Of a DNA stretch of 64,000 nucleotides, positions 1 through 9,991 are shown in pieces (the stretch's first letter is position 1; each line of letters begins with the position of its first letter). This DNA is from Schauerella aestuarii (GTDB taxonomy: Bacteria > Pseudomonadota > Gammaproteobacteria > Burkholderiales > Burkholderiaceae_B), in NCBI RefSeq assembly GCF_009866805.1, contig NZ_SIZW01000042.1:310001-374000 (forward strand). The letters run 5' to 3'. The translations under genes were made by a program, and so were the position numbers. Under the pieces are notes generated by a model. It saw nothing but the letters and a program-made list of their open reading frames with translations, was not told where the DNA came from and did not search any database.

Positions 1-1
1 C

Positions 2-2821
2 GCGCGACCCGACCCCGATCGACTGCTGCGGGCGCTCGACGTGGCCGAGCAGGACGCCGCCCGCGGCAAGTTGCGAATCTACTTCGGGGCTTCGGCGGGT
101 GTGGGCAAAACCTACGCGATGCTGCAGGCCGCGCTCGGGCTCCTGGCGCAGGGTGGCGATGTACTCGTGGGTGTGGTCGAAACGCATGCGCGGCGCGACA
201 CCCAGGCGTTGCTCGATCGCCTGCCGGTGTTGCCGCGGCTCGGCGTGGCCTACCGCGGGCACGAACTCAGCGAATTCGATCTCGACGGCGCACTCGCGCG
301 CAAGCCGGCCCTCCTGTTGGTGGATGAGCTTGCGCATACCAACGCACCGGGATCGCGGCACGCCAAGCGCTGGCAGGACGTGCAGGAACTGCTGGCTGCG
401 GGCATCCACGTTTGGACCACCGTCAACGTGCAGCATCTCGACAGTTTGAATGAGGCCGTGGGCGGCATCACAGGTGTGCCTGTGTGGGAGACCGTGCCCG
501 ATGCCGTTTTCGACGCTGCCGATGAAGTCATTCTGGTGGATCTGCCGGTCGATGAGCTGTTGACCCGCATGAAGCAAGGGAAGGTATATGTGCCCGAACA
601 GGCGCGGCACGCCACCCGCAACTTCTTTCGCAAAGGCAACCTTTTCGCGTTGCGGGAACTCGCCTTGCGCCGCACGGCCGACCATGTCGACGACGACATG
701 CAAGCCTATCGGCAGGATCGCGCCATCGGTGAGGTGTGGCGCACGCGCGAAGCGGTCCTGGCTTGCGTGGGTGGCGATGACGATGCCGAAGCGATCGTGC
801 GCAGCGCGCATCGTTTGAGTCAGCAACTCGAATGCGATCTGCATGTGGTCACCGTCGAAACCTTGCGTGTGGCGCCGCTGCCCACGGCGACGCACGACCG
901 CCTGCAGGCGGTGCTGGCAATGGCCACGGGGTGGGGCGCACGGTGCGAAACGCTGGGTGGCGGCGATCTGGTCGATGCCGTGGCGCAGTACATTCAGCGT
1001 CACAACATCACCAAAGTGGCGCTGGGCCGCAGGCAGCGACGGCCGCGCGGATTGCGCTGGTCGTTATCGAGCCTGCTTGCGGGGGCTGTTGCGCCAGCCT
1101 GGTCCTGGCACCGGCATCGCCTGGCCGATCAGTTGGCCGCGCGTTGCCCGGATATCGACTTGATCCGCGTGGCGGCGGTGGCTCCGGGTACGGCGCGCGT
1201 GGCGGCGCCTTCCATGCCGGCGAGCTCGCCGGCGATCGCGGCCGCCCAGGCCAAGGGAGATGGCCGAGCGGATAGGGCTCGCACGGCGCGTGGCGCAGGC
1301 GGTTCTCCAAATGGGATGCGCGCGGCGGGCGCTTACGTGTGGGCGAGCGTCTATTGTGCGCTGGCGGCCGGGCTATCGGCGCTGGTCTTTCCCGTGCTGC
1401 ACCAGACCAACATTGTCATGCTGTTTTTGCTTGCGGTGGTCGGGGTTGGGCTGCGGCTGGGTCGCGGACCCGCCGCGTTTTCCGCAGTCGTCAGCGTAGC
1501 GCTCTTCGATTTCTTTTTCGTCCAGCCCATCGCGTCGTTCGCCGTTTCGGATGTTCAGTACCTGGTCACCTTCGCGGTGCTGCTGGGCGTGGGCATTCTG
1601 GTCGGACAACTGACCGCAGGATTGCGCATGCAGGCCGAGCGGTCCGTGAAGCGTGAAGCCGATGCACGCGGCTTGTACGAGTTCGCGCGCGAACTATCCG
1701 CCGCGCTTGTGCCAGAGCAGATCGTCGGTTCGGTCACGGCTTTCGTGGCCGCTGGATTTGGCTCGCATTGCACGGTCTATATTTTGGGCCTGGACGATCG
1801 CTTGCGTCTGGCGCAGTCCGATGCGGGGCAGGGCGCCCGTCCCGACGTCGCCGTGGCGCAGTGGGTGTGCGATCACGGTCAGACGGCCGGGGCAGGCACG
1901 GCAACGCTGGCCACGCAGACGATGCTGTATCTGCCTTTGAAGGCGCCGATGCGCACGCGCGGCGTGTTGGTCGTGGACGATCCCGCTGCCGCCGGCCTGC
2001 ATCATCCCGATGCGCGCCGGCGCATCGAGGCCTACGCCACCTTGATTGCAATCGCCTTGGAGCGCTTGCACTACGTGGAGGTCGCGCAAGCGGCGCTCAT
2101 CAGCGTGGCGTCGGAGAAATTGCGCGGGGCGTTGCTGGCGGCGGTATCGCACGATCTGCGCACGCCGCTGACGGGCTTGATCGGCACCGCCGAAACGTTG
2201 CTGCACACACGTCGCGATCTCGACGCCGCCGCGCTTGCCACCGTGGCTGATATTCGCGACCAAGCGCGCCGCATGCATGCGCTGGTGGCCAATCTGCTCG
2301 ATATGGCGCGCCTGCAGGATCGCGACACGCCGATCAAGCGCGATTGGCAATCGATCGAAGAACTCGCCGGCACGGCTTTGAGTGCGATGCGCGACGCGAT
2401 GTCGCGGCATACCGTGCATGTGGGCGATCTCTCGGCGGTGCCGCTCGTGGAATGCGACCCGGTGCTGATCGATCGTGTGCTCTGCAATCTGCTGGAGAAT
2501 GCCGGCAAATACACCCCGCCCGGCAGCGAGGTGTGGCTCGACGCGGCCGTGCACGAGCGTGAAGTATGGGTCAGCGTGGCCGACAACGGGCCGGGCGTGC
2601 CGGCCGACGCGCGGGGGCATATCTTCGAGAAATTTGCGCGCGGCGAGCGTGAATCAGCTACCCCGGGTGTGGGCTTGGGCCTTGCCGTGTGCGATGCCAT
2701 CGTGACGGCCCATCGCGGCCGAATCTGGGTCGATGCCACCCCGGGTCAGGCGAGTGGTGCGCGTTTTGTTTTCTCCCTGCCGCTGCGCGATGCGCCGGCC
2801 GTACAACCGGAGGCGGTGTAA
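2..2821 (+). CDS. kdpD: Sensor histidine kinase KdpD (5' end outside window)
   Basis: Membrane sensor kinase that controls the Kdp high-affinity potassium ATPase with KdpE. The reading frame is open from base 2, and the codons before the GTG at 41 already read RPDPDRLL, a normal KdpD N-terminus, so the gene starts left of the window and the GTG is not the start. Visible domains in order: KdpD domain with Walker A GASAGVGKT (visible residues 29-37) and the ELAHTNAPGS motif, a universal-stress-protein-like segment, a hydrophobic block of about four membrane helices, a GAF-like region, the HisKA box SHDLRTPL (phospho-acceptor His at bases 2150-2152), and the HATPase with its N box and DNGPGVP. 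The structural genes kdpFABC are expected upstream but are not in view. A five-base gap separates it from kdpE, so the two are cotranscribed. Confidence 0.95.
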   Translation, partial: ARPDPDRLLRALDVAEQDAARGKLRIYFGASAGVGKTYAMLQAALGLLAQGGDVLVGVVETHARRDTQALLDRLPVLPRLGVAYRGHELSEFDLDGALARKPALLLVDELAHTNAPGSRHAKRWQDVQELLAAGIHVWTTVNVQHLDSLNEAVGGITGVPVWETVPDAVFDAADEVILVDLPVDELLTRMKQGKVYVPEQARHATRNFFRKGNLFALRELALRRTADHVDDDMQAYRQDRAIGEVWRTREAVLACVGGDDDAEAIVRSAHRLSQQLECDLHVVTVETLRVAPLPTATHDRLQAVLAMATGWGARCETLGGGDLVDAVAQYIQRHNITKVALGRRQRRPRGLRWSLSSLLAGAVAPAWSWHRHRLADQLAARCPDIDLIRVAAVAPGTARVAAPSMPASSPAIAAAQAKGDGRADRARTARGAGGSPNGMRAAGAYVWASVYCALAAGLSALVFPVLHQTNIVMLFLLAVVGVGLRLGRGPAAFSAVVSVALFDFFFVQPIASFAVSDVQYLVTFAVLLGVGILVGQLTAGLRMQAERSVKREADARGLYEFARELSAALVPEQIVGSVTAFVAAGFGSHCTVYILGLDDRLRLAQSDAGQGARPDVAVAQWVCDHGQTAGAGTATLATQTMLYLPLKAPMRTRGVLVVDDPAAAGLHHPDARRRIEAYATLIAIALERLHYVEVAQAALISVASEKLRGALLAAVSHDLRTPLTGLIGTAETLLHTRRDLDAAALATVADIRDQARRMHALVANLLDMARLQDRDTPIKRDWQSIEELAGTALSAMRDAMSRHTVHVGDLSAVPLVECDPVLIDRVLCNLLENAGKYTPPGSEVWLDAAVHEREVWVSVADNGPGVPADARGHIFEKFARGERESATPGVGLGLAVCDAIVTAHRGRIWVDATPGQASGARFVFSLPLRDAPAVQPEAV

Positions 2822-2826
2822 TCGCC

Positions 2827-3519
2827 ATGTTCGAGTATCAACCCAATATTCTGGTCATCGAGGACGATCCCGGCATTCGGCGCTTCGTTCGATCCGCGCT
2901 CGAAAGCGAAGGCTGTGCAGTCTTCGAAGCCGATACGGTCAAGCGGGGCCTGATCGAGGCGGGCACGCGTCATCCCGATCTCGTGATCGTCGATCTGGGA
3001 TTGCCCGATGCCGACGGCATGAGCTTGATCGCCGAGTTGCGCAGTTGGACGCAGGTGCCTGTGCTGGTGCTGTCCGCACGCAGCGCCGAAAGCGACAAGA
3101 TCGCAGCGCTTGACGCCGGGGCCGACGACTACCTGGCCAAGCCTTTCGGCATCGGCGAATTGCTGGCGCGGCTGCGCGTGCTCCTGCGCCGGCATGCACG
3201 CGCCGGGGCGGGCCAGGCATCGGCACTCACCTTCGGCGACGTGGCCGTGGATTTCTCGACGCGCGCCGTCACGCGTGCAGGCCAGCACGTGCATCTCACC
3301 ACGCTCGAATATCGTCTGCTGGCGGTACTCGCTGCCCGCCGCGGCAAGGTCGTCACGCATCGCGAATTGCTGCGCGAGGTGTGGGGGCCCACACAGATCG
3401 AGAACAGCCATTATCTGCGGATCTACATGGGGCACCTGCGCCACAAACTCGAGGCCGATCCCGCGCAGCCGGTGTACCTGCTTACTGAGATCGGCGTGGG
3501 CTATCGCTTCGCCGTGTAG
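2827..3519 (+). CDS. kdpE: Response regulator KdpE
   Basis: OmpR/PhoB-type DNA-binding partner of KdpD that activates kdp transcription. The 230-residue protein has an N-terminal receiver (acidic pair D13-D14, phospho-acceptor D56 in VDLGLPDADG, Lys105 in YLAKPFG) and a C-terminal winged helix (TTLEYRLLAVLAARRGKVVT, then HYLRIYMGHLRHKLE, ending in TEIGVGYRF). The frame is open upstream into kdpD, but the ATG at 2827 gives the canonical N-terminus and has a CGGAGG Shine-Dalgarno sequence about 13 bases ahead, inside the end of kdpD. Strong KdpE likeness and its position behind kdpD make the call secure. Confidence 0.95.
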   Translation: MFEYQPNILVIEDDPGIRRFVRSALESEGCAVFEADTVKRGLIEAGTRHPDLVIVDLGLPDADGMSLIAELRSWTQVPVLVLSARSAESDKIAALDAGADDYLAKPFGIGELLARLRVLLRRHARAGAGQASALTFGDVAVDFSTRAVTRAGQHVHLTTLEYRLLAVLAARRGKVVTHRELLREVWGPTQIENSHYLRIYMGHLRHKLEADPAQPVYLLTEIGVGYRFAV

Positions 3520-3556
3520 ACCTTGACACCTTTTTTACGGGATTCGCCCGTCATTT

Positions 3557-3579
3557 ATTCGCGCCTTTTAGGCGCGAAT
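3557..3579 (+). terminator. Hairpin behind kdpE, likely terminator
   Basis: A perfect 9-bp inverted repeat (ATTCGCGCC / GGCGCGAAT) with a 5-base loop lies 38 bases after the kdpE stop. It is followed by only a short T-rich run (TTTCTAT), so termination may be weak; an operator for the next gene is the alternative reading. Confidence 0.5.
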
Positions 3580-3647
3580 TTCTATAGTGAAGACGTCATC
3601 AATCACTGAGCTATCGCCGCCGTTGAGGCCGCCTGCTTATCCCCGAT

Positions 3648-3977
3648 ATGTCTATTCGCCCAACGCTTTCTCGCTTGACCCTTCCCCCGCTCGGGCAGTC
3701 CATGCCGCCCCGTGCAGACGAGACGCCCGCTTGCGTGGTGTTGACGCTTCGTGTCGAAAGTCTCGACGCGCTGGCGTTGCGGCGTGCGCTGCATGGTGCG
3801 TTGGGTGACGATCTCGGCGTTTATGCAATGGCGGTCGATCACGCTCACGGACGCACCACCGTGCAGCTCAGCACCACGGTGGCCGAGATGCCTCAAGTGA
3901 TGGACAGGATCATGCGGCGCGTGCCCGCTGCTGAATTCGGCGCCATTCGTGTCGCCACCAACGTGGCGGTGCACTGA
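3648..3977 (+). CDS. Hypothetical protein, 109 aa
   Basis: I do not recognise this protein. The alternation of predicted strands and helices (a VVLTLRVES strand, a helix at DALALRRALHGAL, strands VYAMAVDH and TTVQLSTT, a helix at QVMDRIMRRV, a final strand) resembles a small ferredoxin/ACT-like fold, but no binding motif is visible. No good ribosome site precedes the ATG at 3648; an in-frame ATG at 3702 would give 91 residues. It ends one base before the next gene, so the two are probably translated from one message. It could be a small regulatory domain for that enzyme; this is inference from position alone. Confidence 0.55.
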   Translation: MSIRPTLSRLTLPPLGQSMPPRADETPACVVLTLRVESLDALALRRALHGALGDDLGVYAMAVDHAHGRTTVQLSTTVAEMPQVMDRIMRRVPAAEFGAIRVATNVAVH

Positions 3978-3978
3978 G

Positions 3979-4908
3979 ATGGCCACATGTGCGCAAGGCA
4001 CGCCGTTCGCAGGGATCTGGTTGCCGATGGTGACGCCGCTGCGCGACGGCCGCGTCGATCTCGAAGCCGTCCGGCGGCTGCATCGCCATTATCGCCAGGC
4101 CGGAATCGACGGTCTGGTGGTGTTCGGTTCCACCGGCGAGGGGAATCTGCTGTCGGGCGCGGAGAAAACCGCCGTACTGAAAACGCTGGCAAGCGAGGCG
4201 CAGGCATTGCCGCTGATGATTGGCGTGGGCGGTGTCGATACGCAGCAGATTGCCGCAAGCGTCCGGCGACTCAACGGCTTCGAGCCGGCGGGTTATCTGG
4301 TGCCGCCGCCGTACTACCTGGCGCCGACTCAGGCGGGACTGGTGTGGCATTTTCGGGCGGTGGCCGACGCCACCGATAAGCCGATCGTGCTGTACAACGT
4401 GCCCAAGCGCACGGGTGTGGCCATTGCCGTGGAAACGATGGAGATCCTTGCACGTCAGCCCGGCATTGCCGCCATCAAGGAATGCCAGCCTGCAGTGCTG
4501 AAAGCGCTGCGGCACAATCCGGTGCTGCCTGCGCTGTGCGGCGACGATGCGTCGTTGGCGGCGCATCTGCTCGACGGTGGCACCGGTGCCATTCCGGTGA
4601 TCGCCAATCTGTATCCGGAGTGGGTGGTGGCCCTGGCCCGGCACGCCCGCGCGGGCGACCGCGACGCCACCGCCTCACTCTTCAAGCGCTTGCGGCCGCT
4701 CACGCGGCTGCTGTTTGCCGAGCCCAACCCGGTGCCGGTCAAACGGGCGCTGTCGCTCCTGGGATGGATCGACGAGGAGGTGCGGCGTCCCTTGATGCCT
4801 GCATCCTATACCTTGGGATTGCAACTGCGGCGTGCCTTGCATGCCGTGGAGGCGAGCGCCGACGTGGCCGAGCGGATACCCAGGGAACCGGCTGAACGCT
4901 TGCTCTAG
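3979..4908 (+). CDS. Dihydrodipicolinate synthase family aldolase
   Basis: Class I (Schiff-base) aldolase or lyase of the DapA/NanA family, a cytosolic TIM barrel using pyruvate or a related keto acid. In the 309-residue protein the substrate loop GSTGEG is at 50-55, the catalytic Tyr139 lies in LYNVPKRTG, Arg144 follows, and the Schiff-base Lys167 is in AAIKEC. The Arg and the YNVP motif favour a dihydrodipicolinate-synthase-like enzyme, but the usual TT pair is ST here and no lysine-pathway gene is nearby, so a catabolic 2-keto-acid aldolase is equally possible. The start at 3979 gives the family-like N-terminus MATCAQGTPFAGIWLPMVTP; longer starts would lie inside the previous gene. Confidence 0.8.
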   Translation: MATCAQGTPFAGIWLPMVTPLRDGRVDLEAVRRLHRHYRQAGIDGLVVFGSTGEGNLLSGAEKTAVLKTLASEAQALPLMIGVGGVDTQQIAASVRRLNGFEPAGYLVPPPYYLAPTQAGLVWHFRAVADATDKPIVLYNVPKRTGVAIAVETMEILARQPGIAAIKECQPAVLKALRHNPVLPALCGDDASLAAHLLDGGTGAIPVIANLYPEWVVALARHARAGDRDATASLFKRLRPLTRLLFAEPNPVPVKRALSLLGWIDEEVRRPLMPASYTLGLQLRRALHAVEASADVAERIPREPAERLL

Positions 4909-5166
4909 AGCATGCGCGAGCCCGCACCACGCCGCATCCTGCCACGTCACACATCAAAAATATTGATCTAGGACGTCAGGGCTTTACGGTTTTCTTTTAG
5001 GGCATTCACGCCCATATTCCCAGGTTGGCGCTATAACAAGGGGGCTGGCCATCGGCATGCCCGCACGGCTCGAGCGGCCGTGCATGCATGGCGCATGTTC
5101 AGTTGAAGGCGAGCATACGCCTCGTTCGTCGGTCCCCGCATCGAACACGCTATATCTGGAGGAGCA

Positions 5167-6162
5167 ATGAAGAGTCTGCACATCAAAGGGGCTGGCGCCG
5201 TTGCGCTGGTGGCCGCATTGTCTTGTACGTGGTCTGTCGTTCACGCGCAAACCGAAGCGATCGAAAATTACCCGTCTCGTCCCATTTCCATCATTGTGGG
5301 ATACCCCCCCGGCGGCGCTACCGATGTGGTGGCACGATTGGTCGCCAGCAAGCTCACGCAGGCGTGGGGACGCGCGGTCGTGGTGGAAAACAAGGCGGGC
5401 GCAGGGTCGAATATCGCGACCGAGCAAGTGGTGCGCGCGAAGCCTGATGGCTATACGTTGCTGGTGGAGACGATCGCCAACGCCACCAATATGTCCGTCT
5501 ACAAAAACCTGAACTATGACACCGACCGCGACCTGGTACCCATCATCCAGTTCATGTCGTCGCCCAGCGTACTGGTCACGAATGCAGCCTTGCCGGTAAA
5601 GGATCTGCCGTCGTTGATCGCCTTGGCCAAAGCCGAGCCGGGCAAGCTCACTTTCGCGTCTTCAGGCGTTGGCGGCTCGCCCCACCTGGCGGGCGAAATG
5701 TTCAAGCTGCGTACGGGTGTGAGCATGCTGCATGTTCCGTACAAGGGGGCCACGCCTGCCATGACGGATGTGCTGGCCGGCAATGTGTCAATGGGCTTCA
5801 TGACGTCGCTGGGCGCCTTGGGGCACATGCAAAGCGGGCAGTTGCGTCCGATTGCCGTGGCCTATGCGAAGCGCCTGCCGGAATTGCCCAATGTGCCTAC
5901 CATGGCCGAGGCGGGTCTCAAGGACTTCGAGGTCAACTCCTGGAACGGGCTCGCCGCGCCCAAGGGCACGCCACAGCCGATCGTCGACAAACTGAACAAG
6001 CAGATCAACGAGATTCTTGCCATGCCCGACGTAAAGCAGCAGCTGCAAGGCTTGGGCGCGCAGGCGGTAGGCGGCACCCCCAAGCAATTCGCCGACTACG
6101 TGCAGGCCGAAACGCGCAAATGGCGTGACGTGGTGCAAACCGCCGGCATTTCACTCGACTGA
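5167..6162 (+). CDS. Bug-family (TctC-like) periplasmic solute receptor
   Basis: Periplasmic binding protein of the tripartite tricarboxylate transporter receptor family, 331 residues, the usual length. A signal peptide (charged MKSLHIK, hydrophobic core, cleavage near VVHA-QT) is followed by YPSRPISIIVGYPPGGATDVVAR, the diagnostic family start, and by the later block LPNVPTMAEAGLKDFEV. Such receptors bind carboxylates or amides. No TctA/TctB membrane genes are near. The start has a GGAGGAGC ribosome site. Its stop codon overlaps the start of the asparaginase-like gene (TGATG), so receptor and enzyme are coexpressed and the receptor probably captures the enzyme's substrate or a related compound. 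Confidence 0.9.
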   Translation: MKSLHIKGAGAVALVAALSCTWSVVHAQTEAIENYPSRPISIIVGYPPGGATDVVARLVASKLTQAWGRAVVVENKAGAGSNIATEQVVRAKPDGYTLLVETIANATNMSVYKNLNYDTDRDLVPIIQFMSSPSVLVTNAALPVKDLPSLIALAKAEPGKLTFASSGVGGSPHLAGEMFKLRTGVSMLHVPYKGATPAMTDVLAGNVSMGFMTSLGALGHMQSGQLRPIAVAYAKRLPELPNVPTMAEAGLKDFEVNSWNGLAAPKGTPQPIVDKLNKQINEILAMPDVKQQLQGLGAQAVGGTPKQFADYVQAETRKWRDVVQTAGISLD

Positions 6163-7190
6163 TGCGCACGGCAGCGACCAGGGTGGCGGTGGTGACGACG
6201 GGCGGCACCATCGTTTCGCGTATCGATGCCGCGACCGGGCTGGCCATGCCGGTGATGTCGGGCGCGGCACTGATTGAATGCATCGCCGATCGGGTCGATA
6301 CCGATGAGATCGAAGTGCTCGATCTGATGTGCGTTGCGTCGCCGCACATCTCGCCCGAGCATTGGCTGGCGTTGCAGCGCGCGGTGGCCGAACTGGTCGC
6401 GCGCAGCGATATTGCCGGGGTGGTCGTCACGCACGGCACCAGCACGCTCGAAGAAACGGCCTGGTTTCTCGACGTGACGCTGGATACCGGTAAACCCGTT
6501 GTGCTTACGGGTGCGCAACGCAATGCCTCTGAGCCGGACTTCGACGGGCCACGCAATCTGCTCAATGCCATCCGCATCTGCCGTTGCCCGGAGGCTCGCG
6601 GCATGGGCGTGATGGTGGCGTTGAACGACCACATCAATGCGGCGCGTGAGGTGCGCAAGACGCACACACTGGATGTGGAAACCTTTCAGTCCGGGGAGTG
6701 GGGGTTTATCGGCGCGGTGTCCGCCGACCGGGTGATGTTCCATCGCCGGCCGATGCGGTCGTTGTATGTGCCGCTCACCGGCGAGCCGCTGCCCGAGGTC
6801 GACATCGTATCGATGTATGCGGGCGCAAGTGGCCGGCTGGTGGATGCGGCCGTCAAACTGGGCGCGCGGGGCCTGGTGATTCAGGCCGTCGCCTCGGGTC
6901 ACGTCAACGGGGCGATGTTCGAGGCCATCGAACGGGCGCGCACGCGAGAGGTGCCGGTGGTGATCGCCACTCGCATTCCCACCGGGGGCACGCGCATCGG
7001 TTACGGGTTTGCGGGATCGACGCGGCAACTGGTGGATGCCGGGGCCGTGCTGAGCGGTGATCTCTCGGCCTGGAAAGCGCGCATTCTGTTGATGCTGGCG
7101 ATCCAGGCCGGATTGAGTGGCGTCGATGCGCTGCGTGATCTGTTCGACACCCGCATCGGTTCACCTGATGGCGATGCGGCAAGAACGTGA
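6162..7190 (+). CDS. Asparaginase-fold amidohydrolase with altered substrate pocket
   Basis: Type I/II L-asparaginase superfamily protein (342 residues), expected to hydrolyse a side-chain amide. The N-terminal nucleophile motif VVTTGGTIVS gives Thr16, and the second signature reads VVTHGTSTLEETA (T93-S94). In classical asparaginases the residue after this Thr is Asp and binds the substrate alpha-amino group; here it is Ser (codon AGC). The hinge Tyr normally found some 13 residues after the first Thr is also not evident. Other family parts are present: the DGPRNL segment, the Lys in VRKTHT, and VASGHVNGAM-type C-terminal motifs. No signal peptide, so cytosolic. It is translationally coupled to the Bug receptor. 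The substrate is probably not plain asparagine. Confidence 0.82.
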   Translation: MRTAATRVAVVTTGGTIVSRIDAATGLAMPVMSGAALIECIADRVDTDEIEVLDLMCVASPHISPEHWLALQRAVAELVARSDIAGVVVTHGTSTLEETAWFLDVTLDTGKPVVLTGAQRNASEPDFDGPRNLLNAIRICRCPEARGMGVMVALNDHINAAREVRKTHTLDVETFQSGEWGFIGAVSADRVMFHRRPMRSLYVPLTGEPLPEVDIVSMYAGASGRLVDAAVKLGARGLVIQAVASGHVNGAMFEAIERARTREVPVVIATRIPTGGTRIGYGFAGSTRQLVDAGAVLSGDLSAWKARILLMLAIQAGLSGVDALRDLFDTRIGSPDGDAART

Positions 7191-7229
7191 CTCGCTGGCG
7201 GCCGGCAGCGTGTCGTCCGTCGACGCCAT

Positions 7230-8861
<1,632 letters not shown>

Positions 8862-8977
8862 TGGGAAGCAGTGTGGCGCCAGAAGGGCGCGTGCGGAGTA
8901 ACCCGGCAGTGTAGTCAAAAGGGGGCCGGCGTGTAAATGAATGCCGCCCGTTGCGCGCTTTTAACGACACATGACGT

Positions 8978-9724
8978 TCAGATCCCGCCGGCCACGTCGA
9001 TGATGGCGCCGGTGGCGTAACTCGCCTCGTCGGCGCACAGCCACAAGACTGCGGCGGCCACCTCATCGACCTGGCCGCCACGGCCCATCGGCACCTTGGC
9101 CGCCACACGATCCACGCGTGCCGGCTCGCCGCCGCTCGCGTGAATCTCGGTATAGATCACGCCAGGCCGCACGCCATTGACGCGGATGCCTTCGGCGGCC
9201 ACTTCCTTGGCCAGGCCGATCGTCATCGTGTCCATCGCGCCTTTCGAGGCGGCGTAGTCCACATACTCACCCGGCGAGCCCAGGCGAGCAGCGGCCGACG
9301 AGATGTTGACGATCACGCCGCCCTGGCCGCCCGACCGGGTCGACATGCGGCGCACGGCTTCGCGCGCGCAGATGAAGGGGCCCACAACGTTGGCTTGCAT
9401 GATGCGCGCCACGCGCGCGGCGTCCATTTGGTCCACACGCATCTGCGTTTCGAGGATGCCGGCGTTGATGACCAGCGCCGTCACCGTACCCAGTTCCTGG
9501 TCGACCGTCTCGAACAGCCGTACCGTATCGCCTTCCTGTGACACATCGGCGCGGACGGCGATCGCCTCGCCGCCCGCCGCGCGGATCTGACTGACGACCT
9601 GTTCGGCGGCATCCCGACGCGATTTGTAGTTCACGCATACCGCATAACCACGCGCGGCGGCCATTCTGGCGATGGCGGCGCCGATACCGCGGCTCGCGCC
9701 GGTCACGATCATGACTTCTTTCAT
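8978..9724 (-). CDS. SDR-family NAD(P)-dependent oxidoreductase
   Basis: Classical short-chain dehydrogenase, 248 residues, cytosolic. Cofactor motif TGASRGIGAAIAR near the N-terminus, NAG motif (VINAGIL), catalytic Ser in NISSAAARLG, and Tyr-x-x-x-Lys in YAASKGAMD; the C-terminus ends with the common TGAIIDVAGG. An Arg-Arg after the second strand (NYKSRRD) suggests NADP(H) preference. The ATG at 9724 gives MKEVMIVTGASRG; the open frame further upstream runs into non-coding, AT-rich sequence and is not protein-like. It is divergent from the amidohydrolase/transport cluster across a 267-base regulatory region and may belong to the same pathway. Confidence 0.88.
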   Translation of the reverse strand: MKEVMIVTGASRGIGAAIARMAAARGYAVCVNYKSRRDAAEQVVSQIRAAGGEAIAVRADVSQEGDTVRLFETVDQELGTVTALVINAGILETQMRVDQMDAARVARIMQANVVGPFICAREAVRRMSTRSGGQGGVIVNISSAAARLGSPGEYVDYAASKGAMDTMTIGLAKEVAAEGIRVNGVRPGVIYTEIHASGGEPARVDRVAAKVPMGRGGQVDEVAAAVLWLCADEASYATGAIIDVAGGI

Positions 9725-9887
9725 TGGGTGTTCTTCAATGCGTTGGAGGGTGAGCGCCGCGAGGAAGCAAACGGGATGCCGGTATCGTATCCGCAATGAC
9801 GCCGGGGCTCTGCGGGCACCCGTCCTAAAATCATGTTGCACTGCAGAATTACACGAAGCTTTCAACCGGGTTAACCATGATTGAGCG

Positions 9888-9900
9888 CAGGTTACACCTG
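9888..9900. promoter_or_regulatory. Palindromic operator candidate, copy 1
   Basis: CAGGT-TAC-ACCTG, a 5-3-5 inverted repeat, with an 11-base core (AGGTTACACCT) nearly identical to a second copy 81 bases downstream. It lies just before a very AT-rich stretch (9901-9940) that probably contains the promoter of the transport and amidohydrolase cluster. A related GGTTAACC palindrome is at 9869-9876. Confidence 0.5.
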
Positions 9901-9969
9901 GATTATTATTTTTTCCGATTTGATAATTTTTTTGGTCGGCCTGGTGAGGCGATTTACCTCCCATACCCA

Positions 9970-9980
9970 AGGTTGTACCT
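9970..9980. promoter_or_regulatory. Palindromic operator candidate, copy 2
   Basis: AGGTTGTACCT, matching copy 1 at nine of eleven positions, abuts the AAGGGG ribosome site (9981-9986) of the first permease gene. Binding of a repressor here would block transcription or translation start. Confidence 0.5.
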
Positions 9981-9991
9981 AAGGGGATTTT

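Noticed and set aside
41-43. GTG as start of the KdpD gene
   Set aside because: The frame is open to the left edge and reads typical KdpD residues before it; the true start is outside the window.
4953-4967. ATCAA-N5-TTGAT palindrome resembling an FNR box
   Set aside because: The half-sites are in reverse order (FNR is TTGAT-N4-ATCAA) and the spacing differs.
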